Positions 24,191 to 33,194 of a DNA stretch of 64,000 bases are shown here, piece by piece (position 1 is the first letter of the stretch; each line of letters begins with the position of its first letter). The stretch comes from Amycolatopsis methanolica 239. GTDB taxonomy: Bacteria; Actinomycetota; Actinomycetes; Mycobacteriales; Pseudonocardiaceae. The translations under genes and the position numbers were made by a program. The notes beneath the pieces were generated by a model that was not told the origin of the DNA, did not search any database, and saw nothing but the letters and a program-made list of their open reading frames with translations. The stretch is taken from assembly GCF_000739085.1 (NCBI RefSeq), contig NZ_CP009110.1, positions 2,356,001 through 2,420,000 of the forward strand. Reading direction: 5' to 3'.

Positions 24191-25036
24191 ATGGTGTCTC
24201 GGTTCGACTTCACGCTCGGCAGCGTGGAGGCCGTCGTCGTCGGGCGGGCGCTGGGCGTCGACGTCCGCGTGTTCCCCCTGCGCATCAGCCACACCACTGT
24301 GGACCCGCTCCGCTTCGCCAGACTCGCGCTCCGCGTCCACGAGGACCTGCAGGATCGCGGCCTGTCCACCCGCGGCGAGCTCGACCCGGGCGTGCGCACC
24401 GCGTTCGAGCTGCTCGGCGACCACCGCGTCACGGTCACCGCGAGCGGGACCGACTCGCGCGCCGGTGACCTCGCTCTGCACGCCGCCACCGACGGCGCCC
24501 AGGCGCTCGTGATCCGCCAGGCCCCCGGCGAGGACAGGCTGTGGTTCTCCCTCTTCCCGGACGAGGAGCTGGTGCCCCGCGTGGCCGGCTCGCTCACCCC
24601 GGCCGACCCCGCGCCCGGTACGCCGCTGTCGGTGTCGCGCCGCGAGGACGAGCGTCCGCGCTCGGCGCTGGCCGCGTTGCGCCAGGCCGAGGAGGAGTTC
24701 GACGAGGAGGAGACCGAGGCCTTCGGCAGCCTCCAGGTCACCACGGTCGTGCGGTCGCGGCGGCCCGCGCGTGCCCGCGCGGTGTCTGAAGAGGACCGGC
24801 TCGACGAGGTCCTCGCAGCGCCGCGGCGCGGCGGCGGCTACTTCACCGCGCACGGCCGCGGACGCCACGGCGAACGCCGCTCGGCCATCCCCGTCACGTG
24901 GCTGGACACCGAGGACGGGCGGTACCTGGTGAGCACCCGGACCGACGCGACCGGGACGATCACCGCGACCTACGCGCCCGCGGGGTTCCCGGCGGTCGCC
25001 GAAGCCGTCCGCGACATGATCGCTGCCGTCTACTGA
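24191..25036 (+). CDS. EspG family ESX secretion chaperone
   Basis: The ~280-residue protein begins FDFTLGSVEAVVVGRALGVD, typical of actinobacterial EspG homologues, and has their mixed alpha-beta character (LWFSLFPDEELVPRVAG, TWLDTEDGRYLVSTRTD, ATYAPAGFPAVAEAVRDMI). EspG binds PE/PPE heterodimers in the cytosol and delivers them to the ESX machine. ATG 24191 is chosen; GTG 24176 is also in frame. It opens a same-strand series of T7SS-like genes with 2-30 nt gaps, so it probably chaperones the PPE-like protein encoded at 25485 (inference). Confidence 0.85.
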   Translation: MVSRFDFTLGSVEAVVVGRALGVDVRVFPLRISHTTVDPLRFARLALRVHEDLQDRGLSTRGELDPGVRTAFELLGDHRVTVTASGTDSRAGDLALHAATDGAQALVIRQAPGEDRLWFSLFPDEELVPRVAGSLTPADPAPGTPLSVSRREDERPRSALAALRQAEEEFDEEETEAFGSLQVTTVVRSRRPARARAVSEEDRLDEVLAAPRRGGGYFTAHGRGRHGERRSAIPVTWLDTEDGRYLVSTRTDATGTITATYAPAGFPAVAEAVRDMIAAVY

Positions 25037-25055
25037 GATCGGGGAGGAACCGGGG

Positions 25056-25457
25056 ATGAGCGAGGAAGCGCCGAAGGCGGAGACCGCGGTCCGGATGGTG
25101 CAGGCCGTCGCGCTCAAGCGGCTGGCCACCGAGGGCGGGTTCGCCGTGGACGAGCGGACCGGCGACAAGATGATCCAGGCGCTGCAGGGCATCGTCGACG
25201 CGCTCGAGGCGCGCTGGTCGGCGCTGCAGGCGTTCGGGCAGGCGCCGCCGATGAGCGACACCGCCACCGCGAAGTGGGTATCGGACGTGATGGTGAAGAC
25301 CGCGAGCGACGAGCGCGGCCTGCTCACCCAGCTCACGCAGGCCAAGGCCGAACTGCCCACCTACATCGAGGCGATCAAGCTCGCCCAGAGGAACTACCGG
25401 TCGCAGGACGGCGAAACCGGGACCACGTTGCGGCGATACCGCGCCGAGCAGGCCTGA
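25056..25457 (+). CDS. small helical protein of the ESX-like cluster
   Basis: The 133-residue product is nearly all helix-forming and has the character of a WXG100/PE-type hairpin: DKMIQALQGIVDALEARWSA, then LTQLTQAKAELPTYIEAIKL and a late YRSQDGETGTTLRRY. No exact WXG motif is present; a W-x-x-L and a Y-x-x-x-x-G tail are the nearest features. GGGGAGGAACCGGGG precedes the ATG. Position between EspG and the PPE-like protein suggests it is the PE-like partner of the latter, but this is not proven by sequence. Confidence 0.6.
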   Translation: MSEEAPKAETAVRMVQAVALKRLATEGGFAVDERTGDKMIQALQGIVDALEARWSALQAFGQAPPMSDTATAKWVSDVMVKTASDERGLLTQLTQAKAELPTYIEAIKLAQRNYRSQDGETGTTLRRYRAEQA

Positions 25458-25484
25458 ACGAGCAACCTCGAAGGGGAGAAGATC

Positions 25485-27341
25485 GTGGAGCTGTCCGACG
25501 TCGGCGGCGGGGTGCAGGACGTCACCGCGGACCCGAGCTCGCCGTACTACATCGGTCCCATCGGCCACGACCACACCTCGGGTGACGAGATCCGCGAGGA
25601 GGTCACCCAGCAGGTCGACGAGGAGATCGCGAAGGGCTGGCTCGGTGACGTCGTCACCCCGCTGCTGCGCGACGAGACCATTCAGCGGCGCTACGAGCAG
25701 CGCATCGTCGCGGTCCGGGACAGCGTCGACGACGGGGTCGAGATCCGCGACCACGGCGCGGCGCCCAGTTCGTTGTGGGACAACGCGACCCACCAGCAGA
25801 TGCTCGACGCCATCACCACCAACGCCGACTCCGCCGCGGTCGCGGTCACCTCGGAGGAGTGGGTGCGGCTGGGCAAGGAACTCACCGAGCACCAGAAGAA
25901 CCTTGCCGACGCCATCAACGACAGTCTCGCCGACTGGCAGGGGGAGGGCGGCGACGCGGCCCGCAAACACCTCGCCGACGTCGGCCTGTGGCTCGGCAAC
26001 ACCGCCAAGGGCGCCACGCTCACCGGCCGCCAGCAGGAGATCCACTCGCAGGCGCTGAACGAGACACAGAAGCAGATGGCGGCGAACCCGCCGGTGAACT
26101 TCGACGTGCAGGCCGCCAACGCGCACCTGCAGACGATCACCGACCCGGTCGTGTACGCACAGCAGGCGCAGCTCGACCAGCAGGCGCTGCAGCAGCAGGA
26201 GGCCGCACGCCAGCAGGCCGCGCGGATCATGACCCAGTACGACGACACCGTCGCCGGCGCCACCATCACCCCCGCGTTCGTCGCGCCGCCGAAGCTCGGC
26301 GGGCCGAACGCGCAGATCGCGTCGCTGCGCACCGGCGCGACCGGGCCGGCTTCGGCGCGGATCCCGGCCACCGAAGCCGGTGCCGCGCAGGCCGCGAACC
26401 TGCGCTCGGCCACCACAGCGGGCGTGCCCGCGGCGGCCGGCGCGGGCGCCGGGGACGTGAACGCGGCGGTGGCCGCGGCGAACCTGAACCCCTCGTCTCC
26501 GCCGGCCGGTTCACCCATGCCAGGCCTGGACACTTCCGGTGCCGGCACCGGAGTCGACGCGCCGACGCTGAACACCTACAGCGGTTCGTCCGGCTACGGC
26601 GCCGGAACCGGTGCCGTGCCGCAACTGTCCACTCCGGACTACCCGGCCGGGACCACCGGTACCTACAGCGGCGGCACGCTGGAGAACCACGCGTCGGTGC
26701 CCGACCTCGACATCCCGGACTCGACGGTGGCCTCCTCGGCGGTCGACACCGGCACGTCCGGCAGCTCGTCGGCCCGCATGCCGACCATCGGCTACTCCGG
26801 CGGTATCAACGGCGACAGCATCGCCAGCCGTCTCGGCGGCCCCACCGTGAGCGGCAACCCGCTGGCCGGGCTCGACTCCGTCAGTTCCGTCAGTGGCCCG
26901 GCGGGCACCCCGCTCGGCGGCGGCACGAGCACCAGCACCGGGGCCAAGGGCCTCGGCGGCGCGGGCGGGGCCGGCGCGGCGGCGCTCAAGGGCTTCGGTG
27001 GTGGCGGCAGCGGCCTCGGTGGCGTCGGTGGTGCGTCCGGCGCGAGCGGTGCCCGGCTCGGCGCGGGTGGTGTCGCCGGCGCCTCGGGTGCGGCGGCGGC
27101 CGCCGAAGAAGCCGCGGCGGCGCGTGGCGCGGCGGGCGCGACCGGCGCGGCGGGCCGGGCAGGCACCCCGGCCGCGGGCGGCATGGCCCCGCACGGCGGC
27201 AAGGGCCAGGGCGCGGAGGACAAGGAACACCGTGTCGCGGACTACCTCGAAGGCGACCCCGACCTCTTCGAAGGCGGTGACGTGGTCGCCCCGCCGGTCA
27301 TCGGTGACTGGAAGAAGAACAAGAAGGAAGAGAAGAAGTAG
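25485..27341 (+). CDS. PPE-like protein with long Gly/Ala-rich tail
   Basis: The 618-residue protein has an N-terminal helical PPE/WXG-like region of ~250 residues (LGKELTEHQKNLADAINDSL, then the DWQGEGGDAARKHLADVG turn at ~147) and a Gln-rich helix LDQQALQQQEAARQQAARIM. Residues ~290-600 are Gly/Ala/Ser-rich low complexity. The C-terminus (DYLEGDPDLFEGGDVVAPPV, then IGDWKKNKKEEKK) resembles the conserved tail of actinobacterial PPE-like proteins. GTG 25485 follows AAGGGGAGAAG. It is the likely secreted or scaffold partner handled by EspG. Confidence 0.75.
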   Translation: MELSDVGGGVQDVTADPSSPYYIGPIGHDHTSGDEIREEVTQQVDEEIAKGWLGDVVTPLLRDETIQRRYEQRIVAVRDSVDDGVEIRDHGAAPSSLWDNATHQQMLDAITTNADSAAVAVTSEEWVRLGKELTEHQKNLADAINDSLADWQGEGGDAARKHLADVGLWLGNTAKGATLTGRQQEIHSQALNETQKQMAANPPVNFDVQAANAHLQTITDPVVYAQQAQLDQQALQQQEAARQQAARIMTQYDDTVAGATITPAFVAPPKLGGPNAQIASLRTGATGPASARIPATEAGAAQAANLRSATTAGVPAAAGAGAGDVNAAVAAANLNPSSPPAGSPMPGLDTSGAGTGVDAPTLNTYSGSSGYGAGTGAVPQLSTPDYPAGTTGTYSGGTLENHASVPDLDIPDSTVASSAVDTGTSGSSSARMPTIGYSGGINGDSIASRLGGPTVSGNPLAGLDSVSSVSGPAGTPLGGGTSTSTGAKGLGGAGGAGAAALKGFGGGGSGLGGVGGASGASGARLGAGGVAGASGAAAAAEEAAAARGAAGATGAAGRAGTPAAGGMAPHGGKGQGAEDKEHRVADYLEGDPDLFEGGDVVAPPVIGDWKKNKKEEKK

Positions 27342-27346
27342 CCCTC

Positions 27347-27694
27347 GTGTCCTACGAAGTCGACCCCGACGAGCTGCGCACGCACGGCAGTCACCTCGAC
27401 GCCCTGTCCGACCGGCTGAACACCGCGGTGGACGCCGCCAACACGGTCGTCATGGACGACTCCGCCTACGGCCTGCTCTGCGCCTTCCTGCCGCCGATCG
27501 TGAACGCGACGACGCAGGGCGACGCGGTCGAGGCGCTCAAGGCCGCGGCCGAGGGCGTGCGGACCACCGCGGAGAACATCCGCACCGCGGCCACCAGCTA
27601 CGAGGATCAGGACGCGACCAACGCCGAGCCGTTCCAGCGGCAGCTGCGCGAGGCCACCCCGGTGAGTCCACGGATCGGCACGGTGGTCCGGTGA
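27347..27694 (+). CDS. EspC-like ESX-associated small protein
   Basis: The 115-residue protein has the EspC/ESX-1-associated pattern: VDPDELRTHGSHLDALSDRL at the start, a short hydrophobic middle with YGLLCAFLPP, and a second helix GVRTTAENIRTAATSYEDQD carrying a Y-x-x-x-D/E-type tail signal. Such proteins are small helical hairpins co-secreted with ESX effectors. It begins 5 nt after the PPE-like gene and overlaps the next gene by 4 nt (GTGA), so it is translationally coupled to the YbaB-like protein. Confidence 0.8.
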   Translation: MSYEVDPDELRTHGSHLDALSDRLNTAVDAANTVVMDDSAYGLLCAFLPPIVNATTQGDAVEALKAAAEGVRTTAENIRTAATSYEDQDATNAEPFQRQLREATPVSPRIGTVVR

Positions 27695-28182
27695 CTTCGG
27701 CGAACGGACTGGGCGACCTCATGCGCGACCCCGACGAGGCGGCCGCGCGGATGAACGCGTGGGCGCAGGGGCTGGCGGAGAAGGCCGAGCGCTACCGCGC
27801 GGCGCAGGCGCGCACCGAGGAGATCCGGCTGACCTCGGCCAACACCGACGGCTCGGTGCGCGTCACGGTCCGCGCCGATGGCAGCGTCACCGATCTGGAC
27901 CTGTCCGGACGGGCCCGCACCATGCCGCTGGACGAGCTGTCCGCGCAGATCCTGGCCACCATGCGCCGCGCGCAGGCGGGCATCGCCGCGCAGGTCGCCG
28001 AGGTGATGCAGGAGGAGGTCGGCGACGAGGACCCGCAGACGCGCTCATTGCTGGTCGACAACCTGCGCAGCCGGTTCCCCGATCCGGACGCCGGCGAGGA
28101 CGACGAGCAGGCGGCCGCCGAACCCGCCGAGGAGCGGCCGCGGGCCCGCACGGACGACGACGAGGAGAACAACCCGTGGTGA
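27691..28182 (+). CDS. YbaB/EbfC-like protein of ESX cluster
   Basis: The 163-residue protein has a helical start (AWAQGLAEKAERYRAAQART), the beta segment LTSANTDGSVRVTVRADGSV, and SGRARTMPLDELSAQILATM, which is the YbaB/EbfC fold found beside many actinobacterial T7SS genes. The C-terminal ~50 residues are highly acidic (DAGEDDEQAAAEPAEE). YbaB proteins are nucleoid-associated in other bacteria, but the ESX-linked group is uncharacterised and may act as a chaperone. Both ends are 4-nt overlaps, upstream with the EspC-like gene and downstream with the RHS gene. Confidence 0.82.
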   Translation: MTSANGLGDLMRDPDEAAARMNAWAQGLAEKAERYRAAQARTEEIRLTSANTDGSVRVTVRADGSVTDLDLSGRARTMPLDELSAQILATMRRAQAGIAAQVAEVMQEEVGDEDPQTRSLLVDNLRSRFPDPDAGEDDEQAAAEPAEERPRARTDDDEENNPW

Positions 28183-31100
28183 ACCCCCTGGTCGCGCAAG
28201 AGCAGAGCTCGACGACCGCGATCTCGGGGATCTCCCTCCTGGAGGGCGCGCAGGACCTCAAGAAGGCCATCGAAAGCGGCGACTGGGCCTCCGGCGCGCT
28301 GGGGGCCGCCGCGGCCGGGCTCGACGCGCTCGGGTTCGTGCTCGACCCGTTCGGCTCGATCCTCGCCGCCGGCGTGGGCTGGCTCATCGAGCACGTCGGC
28401 CCGCTCAAGGACGCCCTCGACGCGCTGGCGGGCAACCCGGACGCGGTCAAGGCCCACTCGGAGACGTGGAAGAACATCGCCGCCGAGCTGGGCGAGATCG
28501 GCACAGACCTGGCCAACCAGGTCAACGCCGACCTGACCGGCTGGACCGGCCCGTCCGCGGACACCTACCGGCAGCAGGCCAAGGGCGTCGGCGACCTGCT
28601 CGCCGCGGCGAAGGAAGCCGGTGAAGGCACCGCCAGCGGCATCGAGACCGCGGGCACCGTCGTCGCCGCCGTGCGGACCCTGGTGCGCGACATCATCGCC
28701 GAGGTCGTCGGGCACATGATCTCGTGGGCGCTGCAGGTGATCGCCACCCTTGGCATCGCGCTGGCGTGGGTCGTGCCGCAGGTGATCAGCGAGGTCGCCA
28801 AGACCGCCGCCAAGATCGCCGACATCACCGGGAAGCTGACCCACGCGCTCAAGGCGCTCGCGGAACTGCTGAAGAAGGCCGGCGGCCTCTTCACCGACAC
28901 CGCGGGCAAGCTGAAGAAGATCAAGACCGACAAGCCGCCGACCTCGGCCGGGCCGGGCGGTCTCCCCGCGGGCCCGAAGAACGTCGACCCCATGGCGGGC
29001 AAGGGCGGCGGCACCATCCCGAACAGCACGGCGAAGACGCCGCCGCCGGACGCGGCCAAGGTCGCCCCGCCGCCCAAGCTCAACGACACCCCTGGCGACA
29101 CGACCAAGGCATCGTCCACACCGGACGCCCCGCCGGTCTCGGCCCCGCCCAAGCTGGACGGCCCGCCGCCGGGCGGCACGCCCAAGTCCGCGCCCGAGCC
29201 GGCCCCGGTCCCCGTGTCGGCGCCGCCGAAGCTCGACGGCGGGACCACGCCGTCCTCGGCCGGTGGCACCTCGAAGAGCGCGCCGCCGAAGGTTCAGGAC
29301 CCACCGAACCTCGGCGACTCCACCACCCCGTCGTCAGCAGGCGGCACCACGAAGGGCAACCCGGCCACGACGAAGGAGCCGGGCAAGAAGGACTGCGAGT
29401 TCGACCCCATCGACGTCGCGACCGGCGACGTCCTGCTCACCGAGGTGGACCTGGTGGTCCCCGGAGCGCTGGGCGAACTCATCACGCGCAACCACGTTTC
29501 GTCCTACCGGGGCGGGCGCTGGTTCGGTCCGTCGTGGACGTCCCTCCTGGACGAACGACTGACCGTCGCGGCGGGCACGGTGCGCTACCACTCCGCCGAC
29601 GCCATGGTGCTGAGCTTCCCGGTCCCGGCGCCCGGCCGGTCCGCCGGTGTCCAGCAGGGCCCGGTGCGGCTGCTGCACACCGACGGCGGCGACTACGTGG
29701 TCACCGATCCCGGCCGCGGCCTCACCCGGCGGTTCGCGTTCGCCCCGGGCGCCCGGGACGAGCTGCTGCTGCGTGAGGTGCGCACCGAGGACGGCGAGTT
29801 CGTCGTCCTGGACCGCGACGCCGACGGCACGCCGGTCCTGCTGACCCACTCCGCGGGCGCGCGGATCGCCTTCGACACCGCGGACGGCCGCGTCCGCTCC
29901 GCCCGCGCGCTCTCCCCGGCGGGGGAGGTCCCGGTCGCCCGCTACGACTACGACGAGCACGGCCACCTCGCCCGCCGGTGGAACTCCACCCCCCGGCCGG
30001 CGCTTTACGAGCACGACGCCGCGGGCCGGATCACCGGCTGGACCGACCACAACGGCTCGTGGTACCGCTACGTCTACGACGACGCCGGGCGCTGCGTGCG
30101 CACGGTCGGCGACCGCGGTTTCCTCGACGGCGCGCTGGAGTTCGCCCCGGGCCGCACCACGACCACAGACTCGCTGGGGCACCGCAAGACCTTCGAGTTC
30201 GACGCCGAGGGCAACCTCGTCGCCGAGACCGACAAGCTGGGCGCGGTCACCCGCAGCGAGTGGGGCCCGAACCGCCTCCTGCGTGCCCGGACCGACCCGC
30301 TCGGCAGGCGGACCGAGTTCGAGCACGACGCGGCGGGGATCCTGCGCGCGGTGGTGCGGCCGGACGGCAGCCGCGTCGTCATCGTCGAGCACACGGCCAC
30401 CGCGCTGGAGATCGCGGTCACCGAGGGCGACCGCACGTTCCGGCGCCGCTACACCGACCCGGTGCCCGACCCGTACACCACCCCGCTGGGCGTGTCCGAA
30501 GAGGACGAGGACGAGGCGGGGCGGCCCCCGGCACAGGCCGGGCCCGTGATCGAGGAGGACCTGTTCGGCCGCCCGCGCGTGCTGCGCGAACCCGGCGGCC
30601 CGGTCACCCTGGCCTGGACGGTGGAGGGCGACCTGCGGGCGGTCACGACCGCCGACGGCGCGCGGCGGCAGTGGACCTACGACGGTGAAGGCGGCGAGAC
30701 GTCGCACACCGACGCCCTGGACCGCGTGACCGTCACCGAGCGCGGTCCGTTCGCCATCGTCACGGGCACGGTGGATGCCACCGGCGCACGCACGCTCCGT
30801 CACTACGACACCGAGCTGCGTCTGACGGCCGTGACCAACCCGGCGGGCCAGACCTGGACGTTCACCTACGACGCCGAGGGGAGACTGACCGGTCAGACCG
30901 ACTTCGACGGGCGCACCACGCAGTGCTCCTACGACGCGGCGGGGCAGCTGGTCCGGCTGGTCAACGCCGCGGGCGAAGTCGTGGACTACCGCTACGACGC
31001 GCTCGGCAACCTGACCGAGCGCACCGCGGGCGGTGTGACCGAGACCTACCGCCACGACCCGGTGGGCAGGCTGGTGCACCTCGCGGGCCCGGGCGCGGAG

Positions 31101-33164
31101 ATCACCCTGGAGCGCGACGACGAGGGCCGGGTGGTGCGCCAGACCACCGCCGGCCGCACCACCACGTTCGGCTACCCGGACGCGTTCTCCACCAACCGGC
31201 GCACACCGTCCGAAGTGGACGTCCACTGGGGACGCTCCGAGAGCGGGGTGGACACCGTCACCGTCGGCGGTACGACGCTGACCCTGCACCGCGACGAGAA
31301 CGGCCGCACGGTCGCGGCCAACGCGGGCGCCACACCCGTGGTGCGCAGGGACTTCGACGCGCGCGGCAGGCTGCTCGCGCAGCAGACCCCGGCCGGCACG
31401 TGGCGCTACCGCCGGCGGCCAGACGGCAGCATCGAGACGCGGGAGGACCCGTCAGGCGGCGCCCGCTACGAGTTCGACCGGCTCGGCCGCGTCACCGCCG
31501 TGCACACGCCCGGCCACACCGAACGCTACGCCTACGACGTGCTCGGTAACGTCGTGCTGTCCCAGCCCGGCGGCGGGGCGGAGGCCGGCCCGCGGCAGTA
31601 CCGCGGTGGTCTCGTCGAAGCCGCCGGCGCGGTGCGGTACGACCACGACGCGCAGGGACGGCTGGTCCGGCGCATGGCGCCCGGCCCGGCCGGTGAGCTC
31701 ACCTGGTCGTTCACCTGGGACGCCCACGACCACCTGACCGGCGTCCGCACCCCGGACGGCGCGGTGTGGCACTACCTCTACGACCCGATGGACCGCCGGG
31801 TCGCCAAGCAGCGCCTGCAGCCGGACGGCACGGTAGCCGAGCGGGTCGAGTTCGTCTGGGACGGCAACACCCTCGTCGAGGCCCTGCACACCGTGCGCGG
31901 TGCGCTCGTGTCGGTGCTGACCTGGGTGCACCACCCGGACGACGGCAGGCCGGTGGCGCAGGCGGTCACCGGCCCGGACGGGATCACCCGGTTGTCCGTC
32001 CTGGTCACCGACGACGTCGGCACGCCGGTCGAGGCGGTCGACCTCGGCGACGGCACGGTCCGGCCGCTGCGCACGACGCTGTGGGGCCTGACCCGCAGCG
32101 GTGACGGCGACGCGACGCCGCTGCGGTTCCCAGGGCAGTACCACGACGCGGAGACCGGGCTGCACTTCAACGTGTTCCGCTACTACGACCCGGCCACCGG
32201 CCGGTTCGTCTCGCCCGACCCGCTGGGCCTCAACCCGGCGCCGAACCCGCTGGCGTACGTGGCCGACCCGCTGATGCAGTCCGACCCGCTCGGCCTCACC
32301 GGCGGCGGGTTCGACGCCGGTGACTTCCGGCGGTTCTCCGGCCGCTCCACCGCGGGCAAATGCAGTACGCAGAAGACGCCCGCGCCGTCGTTCACGCCGT
32401 ACCCGAAGACGAAGCCGAAGAAGGGCAGCACCTCCGGCAGCACGTCCTCGGCCGGACCGTCGACGCCGGCTCCGCCGAGGGGCACGAGGGACCCGGTCAG
32501 CGGCCGGTTCACCTCGCAGGGCGGCGGCACCACGTCCGGTCTGCAGGTGCTCGACGGCAGCCCGCGTCCCGGCGGCTCCAAGCCGCAGCCGGGCGAGCTC
32601 ACCGACGTCATCGACCTCAACAAGACCAAGCACTCGAACTACAGCAAGGAGCTGCAGGACGAGCTGTCGAAGGTCAACGGGTACAACCCCAACGGCGACA
32701 ACCGCTGGATCCGCGGTCACCTGCAGAACGACAACCTCGGTGGCCCGGGCATCTCGAGCAACATGACGCCGCTGACGTCCACGGCGAACAAGAACATGTC
32801 GGGCACGTTCGAGGGTCCGCTGAAGAACGCCAACATCCGGCTCGACCAGCTCAAGAGCCAGATCCCGACGGACGCGCAGCTGGGACGGGCCGGGTTCGAC
32901 CCGAGCCAGTTCGACAAGGTCCGCAAGGACATCCAGAACCTGACTGTCGAGTACCGGGTCGACGTCAGCCCGGACGTGAAGTTTCCCGACTCGTCCAACC
33001 CGTTCGAGCGCTCGATCCGCCAATATCTGGTGCTCAACGCCGAGTACAAGGGCCTCACACCCGAGGTGCAGCAGTACATCGGGTTCGCGAAGGAGAAGAA
33101 CTTCCTGCCGAAGCTGCCGCCGCCGGGCACGAAGATGGACACCTTGACGGGCGCGTTCTCGTAG
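28179..33164 (+). CDS. RHS polymorphic toxin with ESX-type N-terminus and putative nuclease tip
   Basis: The 1661-residue protein has ordered regions. Residues 1-~230 are helical with a WXG-like turn (LTGWTGPSADTYRQQ, ~119) and hydrophobic segments (HMISWALQVIATLGIALAWV). Residues ~255-400 are a Pro-rich linker repeating APPKLDG. The DUF6531/RHS start is at ~404 (CEFDPIDVATGDVLLTEVDL), followed by many YD repeats and the RHS core end RYYDPATGRFVSPDPLGL (~1333). Residues ~1470-1661 are a variable tip with WIRGHLQNDNLGGPGISSNM, resembling the RGH motif of beta-beta-alpha-metal DNA/RNA nucleases. The N-terminus and operon suggest export by an ESX system. No immunity gene follows directly. Confidence 0.9.
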   Translation: MNPLVAQEQSSTTAISGISLLEGAQDLKKAIESGDWASGALGAAAAGLDALGFVLDPFGSILAAGVGWLIEHVGPLKDALDALAGNPDAVKAHSETWKNIAAELGEIGTDLANQVNADLTGWTGPSADTYRQQAKGVGDLLAAAKEAGEGTASGIETAGTVVAAVRTLVRDIIAEVVGHMISWALQVIATLGIALAWVVPQVISEVAKTAAKIADITGKLTHALKALAELLKKAGGLFTDTAGKLKKIKTDKPPTSAGPGGLPAGPKNVDPMAGKGGGTIPNSTAKTPPPDAAKVAPPPKLNDTPGDTTKASSTPDAPPVSAPPKLDGPPPGGTPKSAPEPAPVPVSAPPKLDGGTTPSSAGGTSKSAPPKVQDPPNLGDSTTPSSAGGTTKGNPATTKEPGKKDCEFDPIDVATGDVLLTEVDLVVPGALGELITRNHVSSYRGGRWFGPSWTSLLDERLTVAAGTVRYHSADAMVLSFPVPAPGRSAGVQQGPVRLLHTDGGDYVVTDPGRGLTRRFAFAPGARDELLLREVRTEDGEFVVLDRDADGTPVLLTHSAGARIAFDTADGRVRSARALSPAGEVPVARYDYDEHGHLARRWNSTPRPALYEHDAAGRITGWTDHNGSWYRYVYDDAGRCVRTVGDRGFLDGALEFAPGRTTTTDSLGHRKTFEFDAEGNLVAETDKLGAVTRSEWGPNRLLRARTDPLGRRTEFEHDAAGILRAVVRPDGSRVVIVEHTATALEIAVTEGDRTFRRRYTDPVPDPYTTPLGVSEEDEDEAGRPPAQAGPVIEEDLFGRPRVLREPGGPVTLAWTVEGDLRAVTTADGARRQWTYDGEGGETSHTDALDRVTVTERGPFAIVTGTVDATGARTLRHYDTELRLTAVTNPAGQTWTFTYDAEGRLTGQTDFDGRTTQCSYDAAGQLVRLVNAAGEVVDYRYDALGNLTERTAGGVTETYRHDPVGRLVHLAGPGAEITLERDDEGRVVRQTTAGRTTTFGYPDAFSTNRRTPSEVDVHWGRSESGVDTVTVGGTTLTLHRDENGRTVAANAGATPVVRRDFDARGRLLAQQTPAGTWRYRRRPDGSIETREDPSGGARYEFDRLGRVTAVHTPGHTERYAYDVLGNVVLSQPGGGAEAGPRQYRGGLVEAAGAVRYDHDAQGRLVRRMAPGPAGELTWSFTWDAHDHLTGVRTPDGAVWHYLYDPMDRRVAKQRLQPDGTVAERVEFVWDGNTLVEALHTVRGALVSVLTWVHHPDDGRPVAQAVTGPDGITRLSVLVTDDVGTPVEAVDLGDGTVRPLRTTLWGLTRSGDGDATPLRFPGQYHDAETGLHFNVFRYYDPATGRFVSPDPLGLNPAPNPLAYVADPLMQSDPLGLTGGGFDAGDFRRFSGRSTAGKCSTQKTPAPSFTPYPKTKPKKGSTSGSTSSAGPSTPAPPRGTRDPVSGRFTSQGGGTTSGLQVLDGSPRPGGSKPQPGELTDVIDLNKTKHSNYSKELQDELSKVNGYNPNGDNRWIRGHLQNDNLGGPGISSNMTPLTSTANKNMSGTFEGPLKNANIRLDQLKSQIPTDAQLGRAGFDPSQFDKVRKDIQNLTVEYRVDVSPDVKFPDSSNPFERSIRQYLVLNAEYKGLTPEVQQYIGFAKEKNFLPKLPPPGTKMDTLTGAFS

Positions 33165-33181
33165 GGCCGGTGGTGGGCGGG

Positions 33182-33187
33182 TACCGT
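33182..33187 (+). promoter_or_regulatory. leaderless -10 box before the DsbA-family gene
   Basis: TACCGT lies 7 nt before ATG 33195, the spacing expected when transcription starts at the A of the start codon. The same layout recurs at 42749 (TACCCT) and 45792 (TAGGGT). Confidence 0.5.
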
Positions 33188-33194
33188 GGCCGTC

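Noticed and set aside
29400-32300. DNA tandem repeats within the RHS gene
   Set aside because: The periodicity is at the protein level (YD repeats) and is expected for RHS proteins; the DNA units are too diverged to be a separate repeat feature.
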